Assembly (NCBI RefSeq): GCF_019429525.1
Contig: NZ_JAHXZL010000007.1
Location: 62,001 to 126,000, forward strand
Length of the DNA: 64,000 nucleotides
Origin: Sphingomonas folli
Lineage (GTDB): Bacteria > Pseudomonadota > Alphaproteobacteria > Sphingomonadales > Sphingomonadaceae
Reading direction: 5' to 3'
Shown piece by piece: positions 38,907 through 47,426 of the stretch. The position numbers were made by a program, and so were the translations under genes. The notes below the pieces were generated by a model. It had not been told where the DNA came from, did not search any database, and saw only the letters and a list, made by a program, of their open reading frames with translations. The stretch's first letter is position 1. Each line of letters begins with the position of its first letter.

Positions 38907-40370
38907 CTACGCCGCCTCCGCCGCCCCCGTCGTCCATCCCAGATGCGGGATGGTGATCGAGCGCTTGCCCGCCATGTCGGTGCGCGTGACGAACAGGTCG
39001 CGGCTCTCGATATAGCCGATAAGCCGCTTCACCCGCCCGAGCGAGCTCGTCCCATAGGTATGCGCGATCGCCTCGTCCGACGGGCACGGCTCGCCGTCGC
39101 GTGCCGCTTTCGCCACCAGCAGGAAGGCACCGAGCATGTCGTCGGGCAGCCCCTGCGCCAGCGCCAACGCGCTCGCCCATTCCTCGGCGTGCGGCGCGAA
39201 GATCCCCGCGCGCGCGCACGACAATCGCCGGCTGAACGCGGCGAGGTCGAGCCCCGGCCGCGCCACGCCCGTCATCCGGCAGCGCACCTGAAAGTCCTGG
39301 AACAGCACCGCCGCGGGCCGCCCCGCGCTCTCCGCGTCGGCGACGATCGCGCGCAGCACCTCGGCGTAGACTTCCTCCACCTCCGCCTCCGAGCGGTCGG
39401 GCAGCGCCGGCGCGGGGACGCCCGGCGCGACGGGGGCGGCGAGGTCGGCGATCAGCTCGTCGGTCGGCACGCGACGCGGGCGCGGGTCGAACGACAGCGG
39501 CAGCGACGGTGCCGCCTCGGGCGTGACGTCGAGCAGTGCCTGGACGTCGACGCTGTCCGCCCTGGGCAGCGGGACGAGCTTGGGGCTGCCGCTGCGCGCC
39601 TGGGTCTCCACCGCGCCGATCTTCACCGTCAGCGGCCGGCGCGACACCGCCGGGCCGAGCGCCAGGAAGGTGCCGCGCGCGAGGTCGCGGATCACGTCCG
39701 CCTGGCGCCGCTCCATGCCGAGCAGGTCCGCCGCGCGCGCCATGTCGATGTCGAGGAAGGTCCGCCCCATCAGGAAGTTGCTCGCCTCGGCCGCGACGTT
39801 CTTGGCGAGCTTCGCGAGCCGCTGCGTCGCGATCACCCCGGCCAGCCCGCGCTTGCGCCCGCGGCACATCAGGTTGGTCATGGCGGAGAGCGAGGCGCGG
39901 CGGACGTCCTCGGCCACCTCGCCGCCGGTCGTGGGGGCGAACAGCTGCGCCTCGTCGACTACCACCAGCGCGGGGTACCAATGCTCGCGCGGCGCGTCGA
40001 ACAGCGCGCCGAGGAAGCCCGCGGCGCAGCGCATCTGGCCCTCCGCCTCCAGCCCCTCGAGGCTGAGCACGACGCTGGCGCGATGCTCGCGCAGCCGCGC
40101 CGCGATGCGCGCGATCTCGCGCTCGGCATAGTCCGCGCCCTCGATCACGACATGGCCGTAGCGCTCGGACAGCGTGACGAAGTCGCCCTCGGGATCGATC
40201 ACCACCTGCTGCACCTGCCCGGCCGAGCCCTCGAGCAGGCGGCGGAGCAGGTGCGACTTGCCCGAGCCCGAATTGCCCTGGACGAGCAAGCGGGTGGCGA
40301 GCAGTTCCTCGAGATCCATTGTCACGGGCGCGCCCGACGTGTCGGTGCCCATGTCCACGCTGACGGTCAT
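38907..40370 (-). CDS. HerA/DUF87-type ATPase
   Basis: The 487-residue protein starts at ATG 40370 (MTVSVDMGTDTSGAP). Walker A is GNSGSGKSHLLRR near residue 35, Walker B ALVVVDEAQLF, followed by the FtsK/HerA-like sensor region RGRKRGLAGVIATQRLAKL with its arginine and Gln. The first 250 residues are the motor; the rest is a helical region with a predicted winged-helix-like end (TYGTSSLGRVKRLIGYIE). HerA helicases work with the NurA nuclease; no NurA-like gene is adjacent. Role unknown; DNA repair or defence are possibilities. Confidence 0.78.
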   Translation of the reverse strand: MTVSVDMGTDTSGAPVTMDLEELLATRLLVQGNSGSGKSHLLRRLLEGSAGQVQQVVIDPEGDFVTLSERYGHVVIEGADYAEREIARIAARLREHRASVVLSLEGLEAEGQMRCAAGFLGALFDAPREHWYPALVVVDEAQLFAPTTGGEVAEDVRRASLSAMTNLMCRGRKRGLAGVIATQRLAKLAKNVAAEASNFLMGRTFLDIDMARAADLLGMERRQADVIRDLARGTFLALGPAVSRRPLTVKIGAVETQARSGSPKLVPLPRADSVDVQALLDVTPEAAPSLPLSFDPRPRRVPTDELIADLAAPVAPGVPAPALPDRSEAEVEEVYAEVLRAIVADAESAGRPAAVLFQDFQVRCRMTGVARPGLDLAAFSRRLSCARAGIFAPHAEEWASALALAQGLPDDMLGAFLLVAKAARDGEPCPSDEAIAHTYGTSSLGRVKRLIGYIESRDLFVTRTDMAGKRSITIPHLGWTTGAAEAA

Positions 40371-40655
40371 TGCCGCCGCCTGTGCCCGATGGGGTGGAGT
40401 CGGGGCAAGCGCGATGATGGCGGGTAGGGCGGGCTTCGGGCTGGTCGGCGCCGCCATTCGCCTCCACCCCGGCGGGCGCCGGGTCCAATCGGGGGACGTC
40501 GCGGTCCTCACGTCCGTTTTCGCGCCTGGGTCCGGCGTCCGCAGGGGTGGTGGCGCGTGGGTCTCAGAACGTTCACCCGCTCAGGCTTGCCCTCCCGGAC
40601 TGGCATCGCGGCCCCGCGCGGGATAAAGGCTGGGGATTACCCGCTAGAGGCAGTC

Positions 40656-41399
40656 ATGGCAGGCCATTCCAAATTCAAGAACATCATGCACCGCAAGGGT
40701 GCGCAGGATAAGAAGCGCTCGGGCATGTTCTCCAAGCTCAGCCGCGAGATCACCGTGGCGGCCAAGATGGGCCTACCCGACCCCGACATGAACCCGCGCC
40801 TGCGCGCCGCGGTCAACGCGGCCAAGGCGCAGTCGATGCCCAAGGACAATATCCAGCGCTCGATCGACAAGGCGACCAAGGGCGACACGGAGAGCTACGA
40901 GGAGATCCGCTACGAGGGCTTCGGCCCCGGCGGCGTGTCGCTGATCATCGAGGCGCTGACCGACAATCGCAACCGCACCGCGACCAACGTGCGCACCGCG
41001 GTGTCGAAGAACGGCGGCAACCTCGGCGCGAGCGGATCGGTGAGCCACGCCTTCGACCGCGTCGGCCTGATCACCTATCCCGCCAGCGTGGGCGACGCCG
41101 AGAAGGTGTTCGAGGCCGCGCTGGAGGCGGGCGCCGAGGACGTCACCTCGAGCGACGAGGGGCATGAGATCTGGACCGCGGTCGGCGACCTGCACGAGGT
41201 CGCCAAGGCGCTCGAGCCGGTGCTGGGCGAGGCCGAGGGCGCCAAGCTGGCGTGGCGGCCGCAGACGATGGTCGAGGTCGGCGAGGACGAGGCCGCGACC
41301 TTGTTCAAGCTGATCGACGCGCTCGACGACGACGACGATGTCCAGACCGTCTGGGGCAATTACGAGGTCTCCGACGCGGTGATGGAGCGACTGGGTTGA
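40656..41399 (+). CDS. yebC: YebC/PmpR-family protein
   Basis: The 247-residue protein starts with the invariant [20 protein letters not shown], which fixes the start at 40656. [19 protein letters not shown] and [12 protein letters not shown] follow, with [20 protein letters not shown] in the second domain. The family was long called transcriptional regulators; some members act at the ribosome on proline-rich stalling. ruvC follows 25 bp later, as in most proteobacteria. Confidence 0.95.
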   Translation: MAGHSKFKNIMHRKGAQDKKRSGMFSKLSREITVAAKMGLPDPDMNPRLRAAVNAAKAQSMPKDNIQRSIDKATKGDTESYEEIRYEGFGPGGVSLIIEALTDNRNRTATNVRTAVSKNGGNLGASGSVSHAFDRVGLITYPASVGDAEKVFEAALEAGAEDVTSSDEGHEIWTAVGDLHEVAKALEPVLGEAEGAKLAWRPQTMVEVGEDEAATLFKLIDALDDDDDVQTVWGNYEVSDAVMERLG

Positions 41400-41424
41400 C
41401 GGTGGGCGCCCCCGGTACGGCGGC

Positions 41425-41931
41425 ATGATCATCCTCGGGCTGGATCCTGGGCTCGGCACGACCGGCTGGGGCGTGATCCACGCCGACGGCAACCGGCTCA
41501 GCCATATCGCCAACGGCCAGATCCGCACCGAGCCGTCGATGCCGCTGCCGCGCCGCCTGTCCAACCTCCACGCCGCGCTGACCGACGTGATCCTGGCCGA
41601 ACGCCCCGACTCGGCCGCGGTGGAGGAGGTGCTGGGCAACACCAACGCGCAATCGACGCTCAAGCTGGGGCAGGCGCGCGGCGTGGTGCTGCTCGCCGCC
41701 GCCGGCGCGGGCCTGGCGATCGGCGAGTATCACCCCTCCACCGTGAAGAAAGCGGTGGTCGGCACCGGCGGCGCGGAGAAGCGCCAGATCCAGGCGATGA
41801 TGGCGGTGCTGCTGCCCGGCGCCAAGCTCGCCGGCCCCGACGCCGCCGACGCGCTGGCGGTGGCGATCACCCACGCGCACCACCTCGCCAGCGCTGAGGG
41901 CATGCGCCGCCGCGCGCGGGTGACGGCGTAG
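41425..41931 (+). CDS. ruvC: Holliday junction resolvase RuvC
   Basis: The 168-residue nuclease has the four acidic residues of RuvC: Asp7 in [14 protein letters not shown], Glu in [20 protein letters not shown] (the conserved QSxxKLG loop), and a pair in [16 protein letters not shown]. It cuts Holliday junctions with RuvAB, whose genes are not in the window. Adjacent to yebC on one transcript. Confidence 0.96.
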   Translation: MIILGLDPGLGTTGWGVIHADGNRLSHIANGQIRTEPSMPLPRRLSNLHAALTDVILAERPDSAAVEEVLGNTNAQSTLKLGQARGVVLLAAAGAGLAIGEYHPSTVKKAVVGTGGAEKRQIQAMMAVLLPGAKLAGPDAADALAVAITHAHHLASAEGMRRRARVTA

Positions 41932-42001
41932 CGCACCTCCCCGAGGCGCGCCCTCTCACTCGCGCATGGCGCGGCGCCGCGCGAGCGCCTATCTCCGCCG
42001 C

Positions 42002-44494
42002 GTGCCAAAGAAACCGCCCCCCGGCCTGCCCACGCGCGAGCAGGTGCTCGACTTCATCGCCACCGCCACCACGCCCGCGGGCAAGCGCGAGATCGCGCGC
42101 GCCTTCGCGCTCTCCGCGCAACAGAAGATCGCGCTGAAGGCGCTGCTCAAGGACATGGCCGACGAGGGGCTGATCGACTCCGCCCCCGGCCGCGCCTTCC
42201 ACAAGATGGGCGGGCTGCCCAAGGTGACCGTGCTGCGCGTCGCCGACGTGGACGAGGGCGGCAACGTCTGGGCGGTGCCCGAGAACTGGGAGGCCGACGT
42301 GCCCGTGCCGCGGATCCGCGTGCGCGAGCGCCGGCGCGGCGCGCTGGGCGTCGGCGAGCGGCTGCTCGCGCGCACCGAGGAGACCGGTCAGGGCTGGACC
42401 GCGCACCCGATGAAGGTGCTCGCCCCCGCCGCCGAGCAGCTGATCGGGGTGCTACGGCGCGAGGGCGAGCGGCTGTGGCTCCAGGGCGTCGAGAAGAAGG
42501 AGCGGCGCGAGTATGCCGTGTCCGACGCGGGCGACGCCGAGGCGGGCGACCTGGTGCTCGCCGAGAAGGCCGGGCGGCCGCCGCGGATCACCGCGCGCGT
42601 GGTGCAGCGGCTGGGCGACCCGTTCGCGCCGCGCAGCTTCTCGCTGATCGCGATCCACCGGCTCGGCATCCCCGACGTGTTCGCGCAGGAGGCGCTCGAC
42701 GAGGCCGAGCGGGTCGCGCGCCAGCCGCTCGGCGAGGGGCGCGAGGACCTCACCCATTTGCCGATCGTCGCGATCGACCCGGCCGACGCGCGCGACCACG
42801 ACGACGCGGTCTGGGCCGCGCCCGACGACGATCCCGCCAACGCGGGCGGCTGGCAGGCGATCGTCGCGATCGCGGACGTCAGCTTCTACGTGCGCCCGAA
42901 GAGCGCGCTGGACCGCGAGGCGCGCGCGCGCGGCAACTCGGTCTATTTCCCCGATCGGGTCGTGCCGATGCTGCCCGAGATCCTGTCGGCCGACGTCTGC
43001 TCGCTCAAAGCGGGCGAGGACCGCGCCGCGCTCGCCTGCCACCTGCGCATCGGCAAGGACGGCGCGCTGCGGAGCTGGCGCTTCTCGCGCGCTCTGGTGC
43101 GGCTGGCGGCCAACATCGCCTATGAGGAGGCGCAGGCCGCGATCGACGGGCGGGCGGCGGGGGATCCCCCATTCCTCCCCGGAACGGGGAGGGGGACCGC
43201 CGGCGAAGCCGGTGGTGGAGGGGGCGCGCCACGAGCGCTACCTTCGGAAGAGTCGACTCTCGCCATCGTCCCAACCGTGGATAGCCCCCTCCACCACCCG
43301 GCTACGCCGGGCGGTCTCCAGCATCGGGCTGATCATGCCCCGCATGATCAAGGATCGTCCGGGGGACGATCCGACCCGATGCTCCGTCCCAGGGAGGATG
43401 TCGCCCCTCCCTCCTGGGACCCCGCCCTCGTCGACACCGCGCTCGCTCCCTTGTGGGACTGCTGGCGCGCGCTCGCCGCGGCGCGCGACCGGCGCGAGCC
43501 GCTCGCGCTCGACCTGCCCGAGCGCCGCGTCGTGCTCGACGAGAAGGGCCGCATCATGTCGGTCGCGGCGCGCGAGCGGCTCGACGCGCATCGGCTGATC
43601 GAGGATTACATGATCGCCGCCAACGTCGCGGCGGCCAAGGCGCTGGAGGCGAAGAAGGCGCCGGTGATGTACCGCGTCCACGAGGCGCCCGCGCGCGAGA
43701 AGCTGGTCGCGCTGAAGGACTATCTCGCCACCTTCGACGTGGCGTTCGCGCTCGGCCAGGTGATCCGTCCCGCCACCTTCAACCATATCATCGCGCGCGT
43801 CGGCGACGCCGAGTTCCGCCCCGAGATCATGGAGCAGATCCTGCGCAGCCAGACCCAGGCCTATTACGCCCCGCTCAACCAGGGGCATTTCGGGCTGGCG
43901 CTGGGCAGCTACGCGCATTTCACCTCGCCGATCCGGCGCTACGCCGACCTCATGGTCCACCGCGCGCTGGTGAGCGCCTACGCGCTCGGCCCCGGCGGGC
44001 TGGCGGGCGACGAGGATTTCCAGCGCGCCGGCGAGACGATCAGCCAGCTCGAGCGCCGCGCCATGGAGGCCGAGCGCGAGACGATCGACCGCTACGTCGC
44101 CGCCTATCTGGCCGAGCGCGTCGGCGCGCTGGTCGAGGCGCGCATCACCGGCGTGACCAACTTCGGCTTCTTCGCGACGGTCGAGGGCGTCGGGGGTGAC
44201 GGGCTGATGCCGGTGCGCGACCTGGGCGGCGAATATTTCCGCTATGATGAGGCATCTCGCCGGCTGATCGGCGAGCATAGCGGCGAGACCTATGCGCAGG
44301 GACAGCGGCTGGAGTTGCGGTTGGCGGAGGCCAATCCGGTGTCGGGCGCGCTGCGCTTCGAGCTGCCCGAGGGGCGCTACGGCGGCGCCGGCGGCGGCGG
44401 GGGAGGGCGGGCGCGCGAGAGCGACCGCCGCCCGCCACGCGTGCTCAAGCGGCGCGGGAGGCCGGGGAACATCCGTCACCAGGGGCGGAAGTAA
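42002..44494 (+). CDS. rnr: Ribonuclease R with an in-frame palindromic insertion
   Basis: The 830-residue 3'-5' exoribonuclease starts at GTG 42002 (MPKKPPPGLPTREQVLDFIA); an ATG at 41966 would add 12 residues. An N-terminal helix-turn-helix and cold-shock domains lead to the RNB domain with catalytic DPADARDHDDAVW, ADVSFYV and NSVYFPDRVVPMLPE. At about residues 388-467, between AQAAIDG and WDPALVDTAL, roughly 80 residues are encoded by a family B repeat (43162-43402), which preserves the frame. RNB continues with DYMIAANVAAAKAL and HFTSPIRRYADLMVHR, then the S1 domain. Without the insert the length would be about 750, usual for the class. The protein probably folds with an exposed loop. Confidence 0.93.
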   Translation: MPKKPPPGLPTREQVLDFIATATTPAGKREIARAFALSAQQKIALKALLKDMADEGLIDSAPGRAFHKMGGLPKVTVLRVADVDEGGNVWAVPENWEADVPVPRIRVRERRRGALGVGERLLARTEETGQGWTAHPMKVLAPAAEQLIGVLRREGERLWLQGVEKKERREYAVSDAGDAEAGDLVLAEKAGRPPRITARVVQRLGDPFAPRSFSLIAIHRLGIPDVFAQEALDEAERVARQPLGEGREDLTHLPIVAIDPADARDHDDAVWAAPDDDPANAGGWQAIVAIADVSFYVRPKSALDREARARGNSVYFPDRVVPMLPEILSADVCSLKAGEDRAALACHLRIGKDGALRSWRFSRALVRLAANIAYEEAQAAIDGRAAGDPPFLPGTGRGTAGEAGGGGGAPRALPSEESTLAIVPTVDSPLHHPATPGGLQHRADHAPHDQGSSGGRSDPMLRPREDVAPPSWDPALVDTALAPLWDCWRALAAARDRREPLALDLPERRVVLDEKGRIMSVAARERLDAHRLIEDYMIAANVAAAKALEAKKAPVMYRVHEAPAREKLVALKDYLATFDVAFALGQVIRPATFNHIIARVGDAEFRPEIMEQILRSQTQAYYAPLNQGHFGLALGSYAHFTSPIRRYADLMVHRALVSAYALGPGGLAGDEDFQRAGETISQLERRAMEAERETIDRYVAAYLAERVGALVEARITGVTNFGFFATVEGVGGDGLMPVRDLGGEYFRYDEASRRLIGEHSGETYAQGQRLELRLAEANPVSGALRFELPEGRYGGAGGGGGGRARESDRRPPRVLKRRGRPGNIRHQGRK
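43162..43402. repeat. Family B repeat inserted in the rnr coding region
   Basis: The element starts CATTCCTCCCCGGAACGGGG, continues ACCGCCGGCGAAGCCGGTGG-TGGAGGGGGC, and after a 40-bp centre resumes GCCCCCTCCACCACCCGG, ending GTCCCAGGGAGGATG. This matches the intergenic copies at 30644, 36360 and 38757. The right third contains extra sequence (about 43325-43390, with ATCATGCCCCGCATGAT inside) not seen in the others. There is no in-frame stop over about 240 bases. Confidence 0.9.
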
Positions 44495-44495
44495 C

Positions 44496-44602
44496 TCCCC
44501 TCCCCTTGAGGGGAGGGGTCGGGGGTGGGGCCTGGCCCCGAGCGCAGCGCCTGAGGAAAGCCCCACCGCAACCCCTCCCCTGAAGGGGAGGGGCTTTCAC
44601 GA
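44496..44602. repeat. Family B-like palindrome after rnr
   Basis: CCCCTCCCCTTGAGGGGAGG and CCCCTCCCCTGAAGGGGAGG are two hairpins joined by GGGTGGGGCC...GCCCCACC. It lies between rnr and the small membrane protein and shares arms with 54133. Confidence 0.78.
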
Positions 44603-44617
44603 GCTAGGAGACGCAGC

Positions 44618-44920
44618 ATGCCCGGTACCATCGCCGCGACGGTGATCATGAAGGCGCGCAAGAAGATCGCGTGGCATTTCCTCTCCGCGGGGGCGACGTC
44701 GGCCGCCACGGCCACCGCGTTCGAGCGGCCCGAGACGCGCCTCGGCGGCGAGGAGTTCGACCGCATGATCGCCTTCGGCGCGCTCGAGCGGACCGAGGAT
44801 GGGCGCTACTGGCTGCACCGCCGCCGCTACGCCGACTATCGCAAGGAGTCGCTGGCGCGCGTGCTCGGCTATCTCGCGCTCGCCGGCTTCGCCGCGGCGG
44901 GGGCGATCGCGCTCGGCTGA
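44618..44920 (+). CDS. Small hypothetical membrane-anchored protein
   Basis: The 100-residue protein has an N-terminal half rich in charged residues (IMKARKKIAWHFLSAG, then GEEFDRMIAFGALERTEDGRYWLHRRR) and one C-terminal hydrophobic segment (LGYLALAGFAAAGAIAL). The reading frame is clean and starts 16 bp after the repeat. I do not recognise the family. It may be co-transcribed with the gamma-glutamyltransferase 70 bp downstream. Confidence 0.65.
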   Translation: MPGTIAATVIMKARKKIAWHFLSAGATSAATATAFERPETRLGGEEFDRMIAFGALERTEDGRYWLHRRRYADYRKESLARVLGYLALAGFAAAGAIALG

Positions 44921-44991
44921 GGGTCCGCGCGGTTTACGCTGCCGCCGCTCGCCGCTATCCCGCGCGGCTTCGGGTAGCGGAAGGAACGGCC

Positions 44992-46752
44992 ATGGCAGCG
45001 CGCGCGAGCTGGTGGGGGAAGAGCGCGGCGCTGCTGCTGGCGGCGCTGCTCGGCGGCTGCGCGACTCCCCCGCCCGCCGCGCGCGGGTCCGTGCCACCCG
45101 CCGCCGCCACCGCCGCCACCCCGACGACGGCGCCGCAGCTCTTCGTCGTCGCCGCCAACCCCCTCGCCGCCGACGCCGGGCTGGCGGTGCTGCGCCGCGG
45201 CGGCTCGGCGGTGGACGCCGCGATCGCGGTGCAGGCGATGCTGTCGCTGGTCGAGCCGCAGAGCTCGGGCATGGGGGGCGGCGGCTTCATGACCTATTAC
45301 GACGCCGCCACCAGGCAGGTGACCGTCTACGACGGGCGCGAGACCGCGCCCGCGGGTGCTACCCCCGACATGTTCCTCGACGACGGCGGCCGCCCGCTGC
45401 CCTTCGCCACTGCGGTGCTGAGCGGCCGCGCCACCGGCGTGCCGGGCGCGGTGAAGATGCTCGCCGAGGCGCATCGGCGCCACGGCGCGCTGCCGTGGCG
45501 CGCGCTGTTCGGCGAGGCGGAGCGGACCGCCGGCGCGGGCTTCCTGGTCTCGCCGCGGCTCGGCCGTTTCCTGGCGAGCGGGCGCTTCCCCGAGTCGAGC
45601 GCGCCCGACGTGCTGGCCTATTTCGCGCGACCCGGCGGCGGGCTGCTGCGCGCCGGCGACCGGCTGCGCAATCCGGCCTATGCGGGGTTCCTCCGGCGGC
45701 TCGCCGCGCAGGGACCCGACGCGCTCTACGCCGGCGAGACCGCGCGGCGCATCGTCGCGCGGGTCCACGAGGGGCCGCTCGCCGGCAGCATGACGCTCGC
45801 CGACCTCGCCGCCTATCGCCCCGCGGTGCGCCAGCCGCTGTGCGCACCCTATCGCGTGCTGCTGGTCTGCGCGCCGCCGCCGCCCGCCAGCGGCGTCGGG
45901 CTGCTCGAGCTGCTCGGCCTGCTCGAGCGCACCGACGTGGCGCGCCACGGCGCGGACGACCCGCGCGGCTGGTTCCTCTTCGCCGAGGCGAGCCGGCTGA
46001 TGTACGCCGATCGCGACCGCTACGTCGGCGACCCCGCCTTCGTCGACGTGCCCGTCGCCGGGCTGCTCGCACCCGCCTATCTCGACCGGCGTGCGCGGCT
46101 GATCGGCGAGCGCGCCGGTCCCGCGCCCGCGCCCGGCGTACCGCAGGGCGCCACCGCGCGCGGCGCGGACCGCACGCTGGAGCCGACCGGCACCTCGCAC
46201 TTCGTCATCGGCGACGCGCGCGGCAACGTCGTGTCGATGACGACCACGGTGGAGTCGATCTTCGGCTCGGGGCGAATGGTCGACGGCTTCTTCCTCAACA
46301 ATCAGATGACCGACTTCTCGTTCAGCCCGCGCGACGCCCAGGGGCGCGCGGCGGCGAACGCGGTCGCCGCGGGCAAGCGCCCGCGCTCGTCCATGACGCC
46401 GCTCATCATGCTGGACCGCCAGCGGCGCTTCGCCGGTGCGGTCGGATCGGCCGGAGGCAACGCGATCCTGGCCTATGTCGGCAAGGCGGTGGTCGGCGCG
46501 GTGGACTGGGGGCTGACGATGCAGCGGGCGCTGGCACTGCCCAACCTGATCGCGCGCGGCGACTCGTTCCAGGGCGAGGCCGACGAGTTCGCGCCCGCGG
46601 TGCGCGACGGGCTCGCCGCGCGCGGCGTGACGGTGCGGCCGGGGCAGGGCGAGGACTCGGGGCTGCACGGTGTGATCGTGCGCGACGGCCGGCTCGACGG
46701 CGGCTACGACCCGCGCCGCGAGGGCAAGGTGGCGGTGGCGCCGGCGCCCTGA
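44992..46752 (+). CDS. ggt: Gamma-glutamyltransferase (lipoprotein)
   Basis: The 586-residue enzyme transfers or hydrolyses the gamma-glutamyl group of glutathione outside the cytoplasm. Start ATG 44992 is preceded by GGAAGGAACGG. The signal ends with lipobox LLGGC (Cys about 23). VVAANPLAADAGLAVLRRGGSAVDAAIA is marked by NPLAADAGLAVLRRGGSAVD, and SSGMGGGGFMTYYD by its G-rich turn, both family hallmarks. Autocleavage should occur before the Thr of GTSHFVIGDARGN, giving two chains. NNQMTDFS and SSMTPLI are the oxyanion/substrate regions. Lipidation suggests periplasmic, membrane-tethered glutathione use. Confidence 0.93.
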   Translation: MAARASWWGKSAALLLAALLGGCATPPPAARGSVPPAAATAATPTTAPQLFVVAANPLAADAGLAVLRRGGSAVDAAIAVQAMLSLVEPQSSGMGGGGFMTYYDAATRQVTVYDGRETAPAGATPDMFLDDGGRPLPFATAVLSGRATGVPGAVKMLAEAHRRHGALPWRALFGEAERTAGAGFLVSPRLGRFLASGRFPESSAPDVLAYFARPGGGLLRAGDRLRNPAYAGFLRRLAAQGPDALYAGETARRIVARVHEGPLAGSMTLADLAAYRPAVRQPLCAPYRVLLVCAPPPPASGVGLLELLGLLERTDVARHGADDPRGWFLFAEASRLMYADRDRYVGDPAFVDVPVAGLLAPAYLDRRARLIGERAGPAPAPGVPQGATARGADRTLEPTGTSHFVIGDARGNVVSMTTTVESIFGSGRMVDGFFLNNQMTDFSFSPRDAQGRAAANAVAAGKRPRSSMTPLIMLDRQRRFAGAVGSAGGNAILAYVGKAVVGAVDWGLTMQRALALPNLIARGDSFQGEADEFAPAVRDGLAARGVTVRPGQGEDSGLHGVIVRDGRLDGGYDPRREGKVAVAPAP

Positions 46753-46753
46753 G

Positions 46754-46780
46754 GCGCCTTCCTGGCGCCTTCCTGGCGCC
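46754..46780. repeat. 11-bp tandem duplication after ggt
   Basis: GCGCCTTCCTG is present twice directly (46754-46764, 46765-46775) and then again as the first five bases GCGCC. It follows the ggt stop by one base. Confidence 0.75.
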
Positions 46781-46836
46781 GCTGCCTTCCGTCGCGTTAA
46801 CCATCGACTTACCACTGCGCCGCTAGGGTGAGTCGC

Positions 46837-47145
46837 ATGGTCGCCGATGTCCTCACCCGCTCCGCCGCCGCCTCCTCCGCCGCGGCCCCTCTCTCTGGTC
46901 TGGCCGGCGCGTGGCGTCGGCTGCGACGCCGCGACGGACGCCATGCGCGCGCCGCCGAGGCGGTGCCGGCGTGGCTGACGCCGCCTCCCGAGCGCCCGCT
47001 GCCGCGCGATCTCGACCTGCCGCTGCGCCTGTTCGACCCCGCCGCGCTCGCGCGCTCCACGCCCGCGGTCGCGCCGCGCGCGATGGCGCTCGAGCCGCTG
47101 CTGCTCGACGAGACGCTGCAGCGGCTGCGCCGACTGGTGGGGTAA
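46837..47145 (+). CDS. Hypothetical protein, Arg/Ala/Pro-rich
   Basis: A 102-residue frame from ATG 46837 (a GTG at 46828 would add three) ends before the tandem repeat. The chain is basic in the middle (AWRRLRRRDGRHARAAEAVP), Pro-rich next, and ends in a helical LLLDETLQRLRRLVG. No domain is recognised. TTAACCAT at 46797-46804, a CtrA-like half site in some alphaproteobacteria, lies 33 bp upstream. Coding status is moderate because the frame is unusually well ordered at its C-terminus. Confidence 0.5.
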   Translation: MVADVLTRSAAASSAAAPLSGLAGAWRRLRRRDGRHARAAEAVPAWLTPPPERPLPRDLDLPLRLFDPAALARSTPAVAPRAMALEPLLLDETLQRLRRLVG

Positions 47146-47242
47146 GATCGCGTCGGAGGCTGCCGGCACGTCGGCGACGGCCGATCGGGCGAGAAAATCT
47201 CCCGTCGCGCGGCCTCTTCGATCCTCTGCATCACCGACGCCA

Positions 47243-47297
47243 GCCGGCGTCAGGCCGGCGTTAGGCCGGCGCCAGACCGGCGCCAGACCGGCGGTCG
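47243..47297. repeat. Five tandem 11-bp units upstream of mntH
   Basis: Five consecutive 11-bp units start at 47243, 47254, 47265, 47276 and 47287. The first four read GCCGGCGTCAG, GCCGGCGTTAG, GCCGGCGCCAG and ACCGGCGCCAG; the fifth is degenerate. They lie in the 281-bp gap 47146-47426 in front of the Nramp gene. An 11-bp period fits one face of the helix. Confidence 0.88.
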
Positions 47298-47426
47298 CCG
47301 TGGCGCACCGCGCGCGTGTCCGCTGTCCGCGTGACGCCCGCAGATCGGCGGTCGGACGGTCGGCATCGCGCCGTCGCCACCGTCCCCATTGAAACCCCGG
47401 CGTGTCTCCCGCATTCAACGCCGCGC

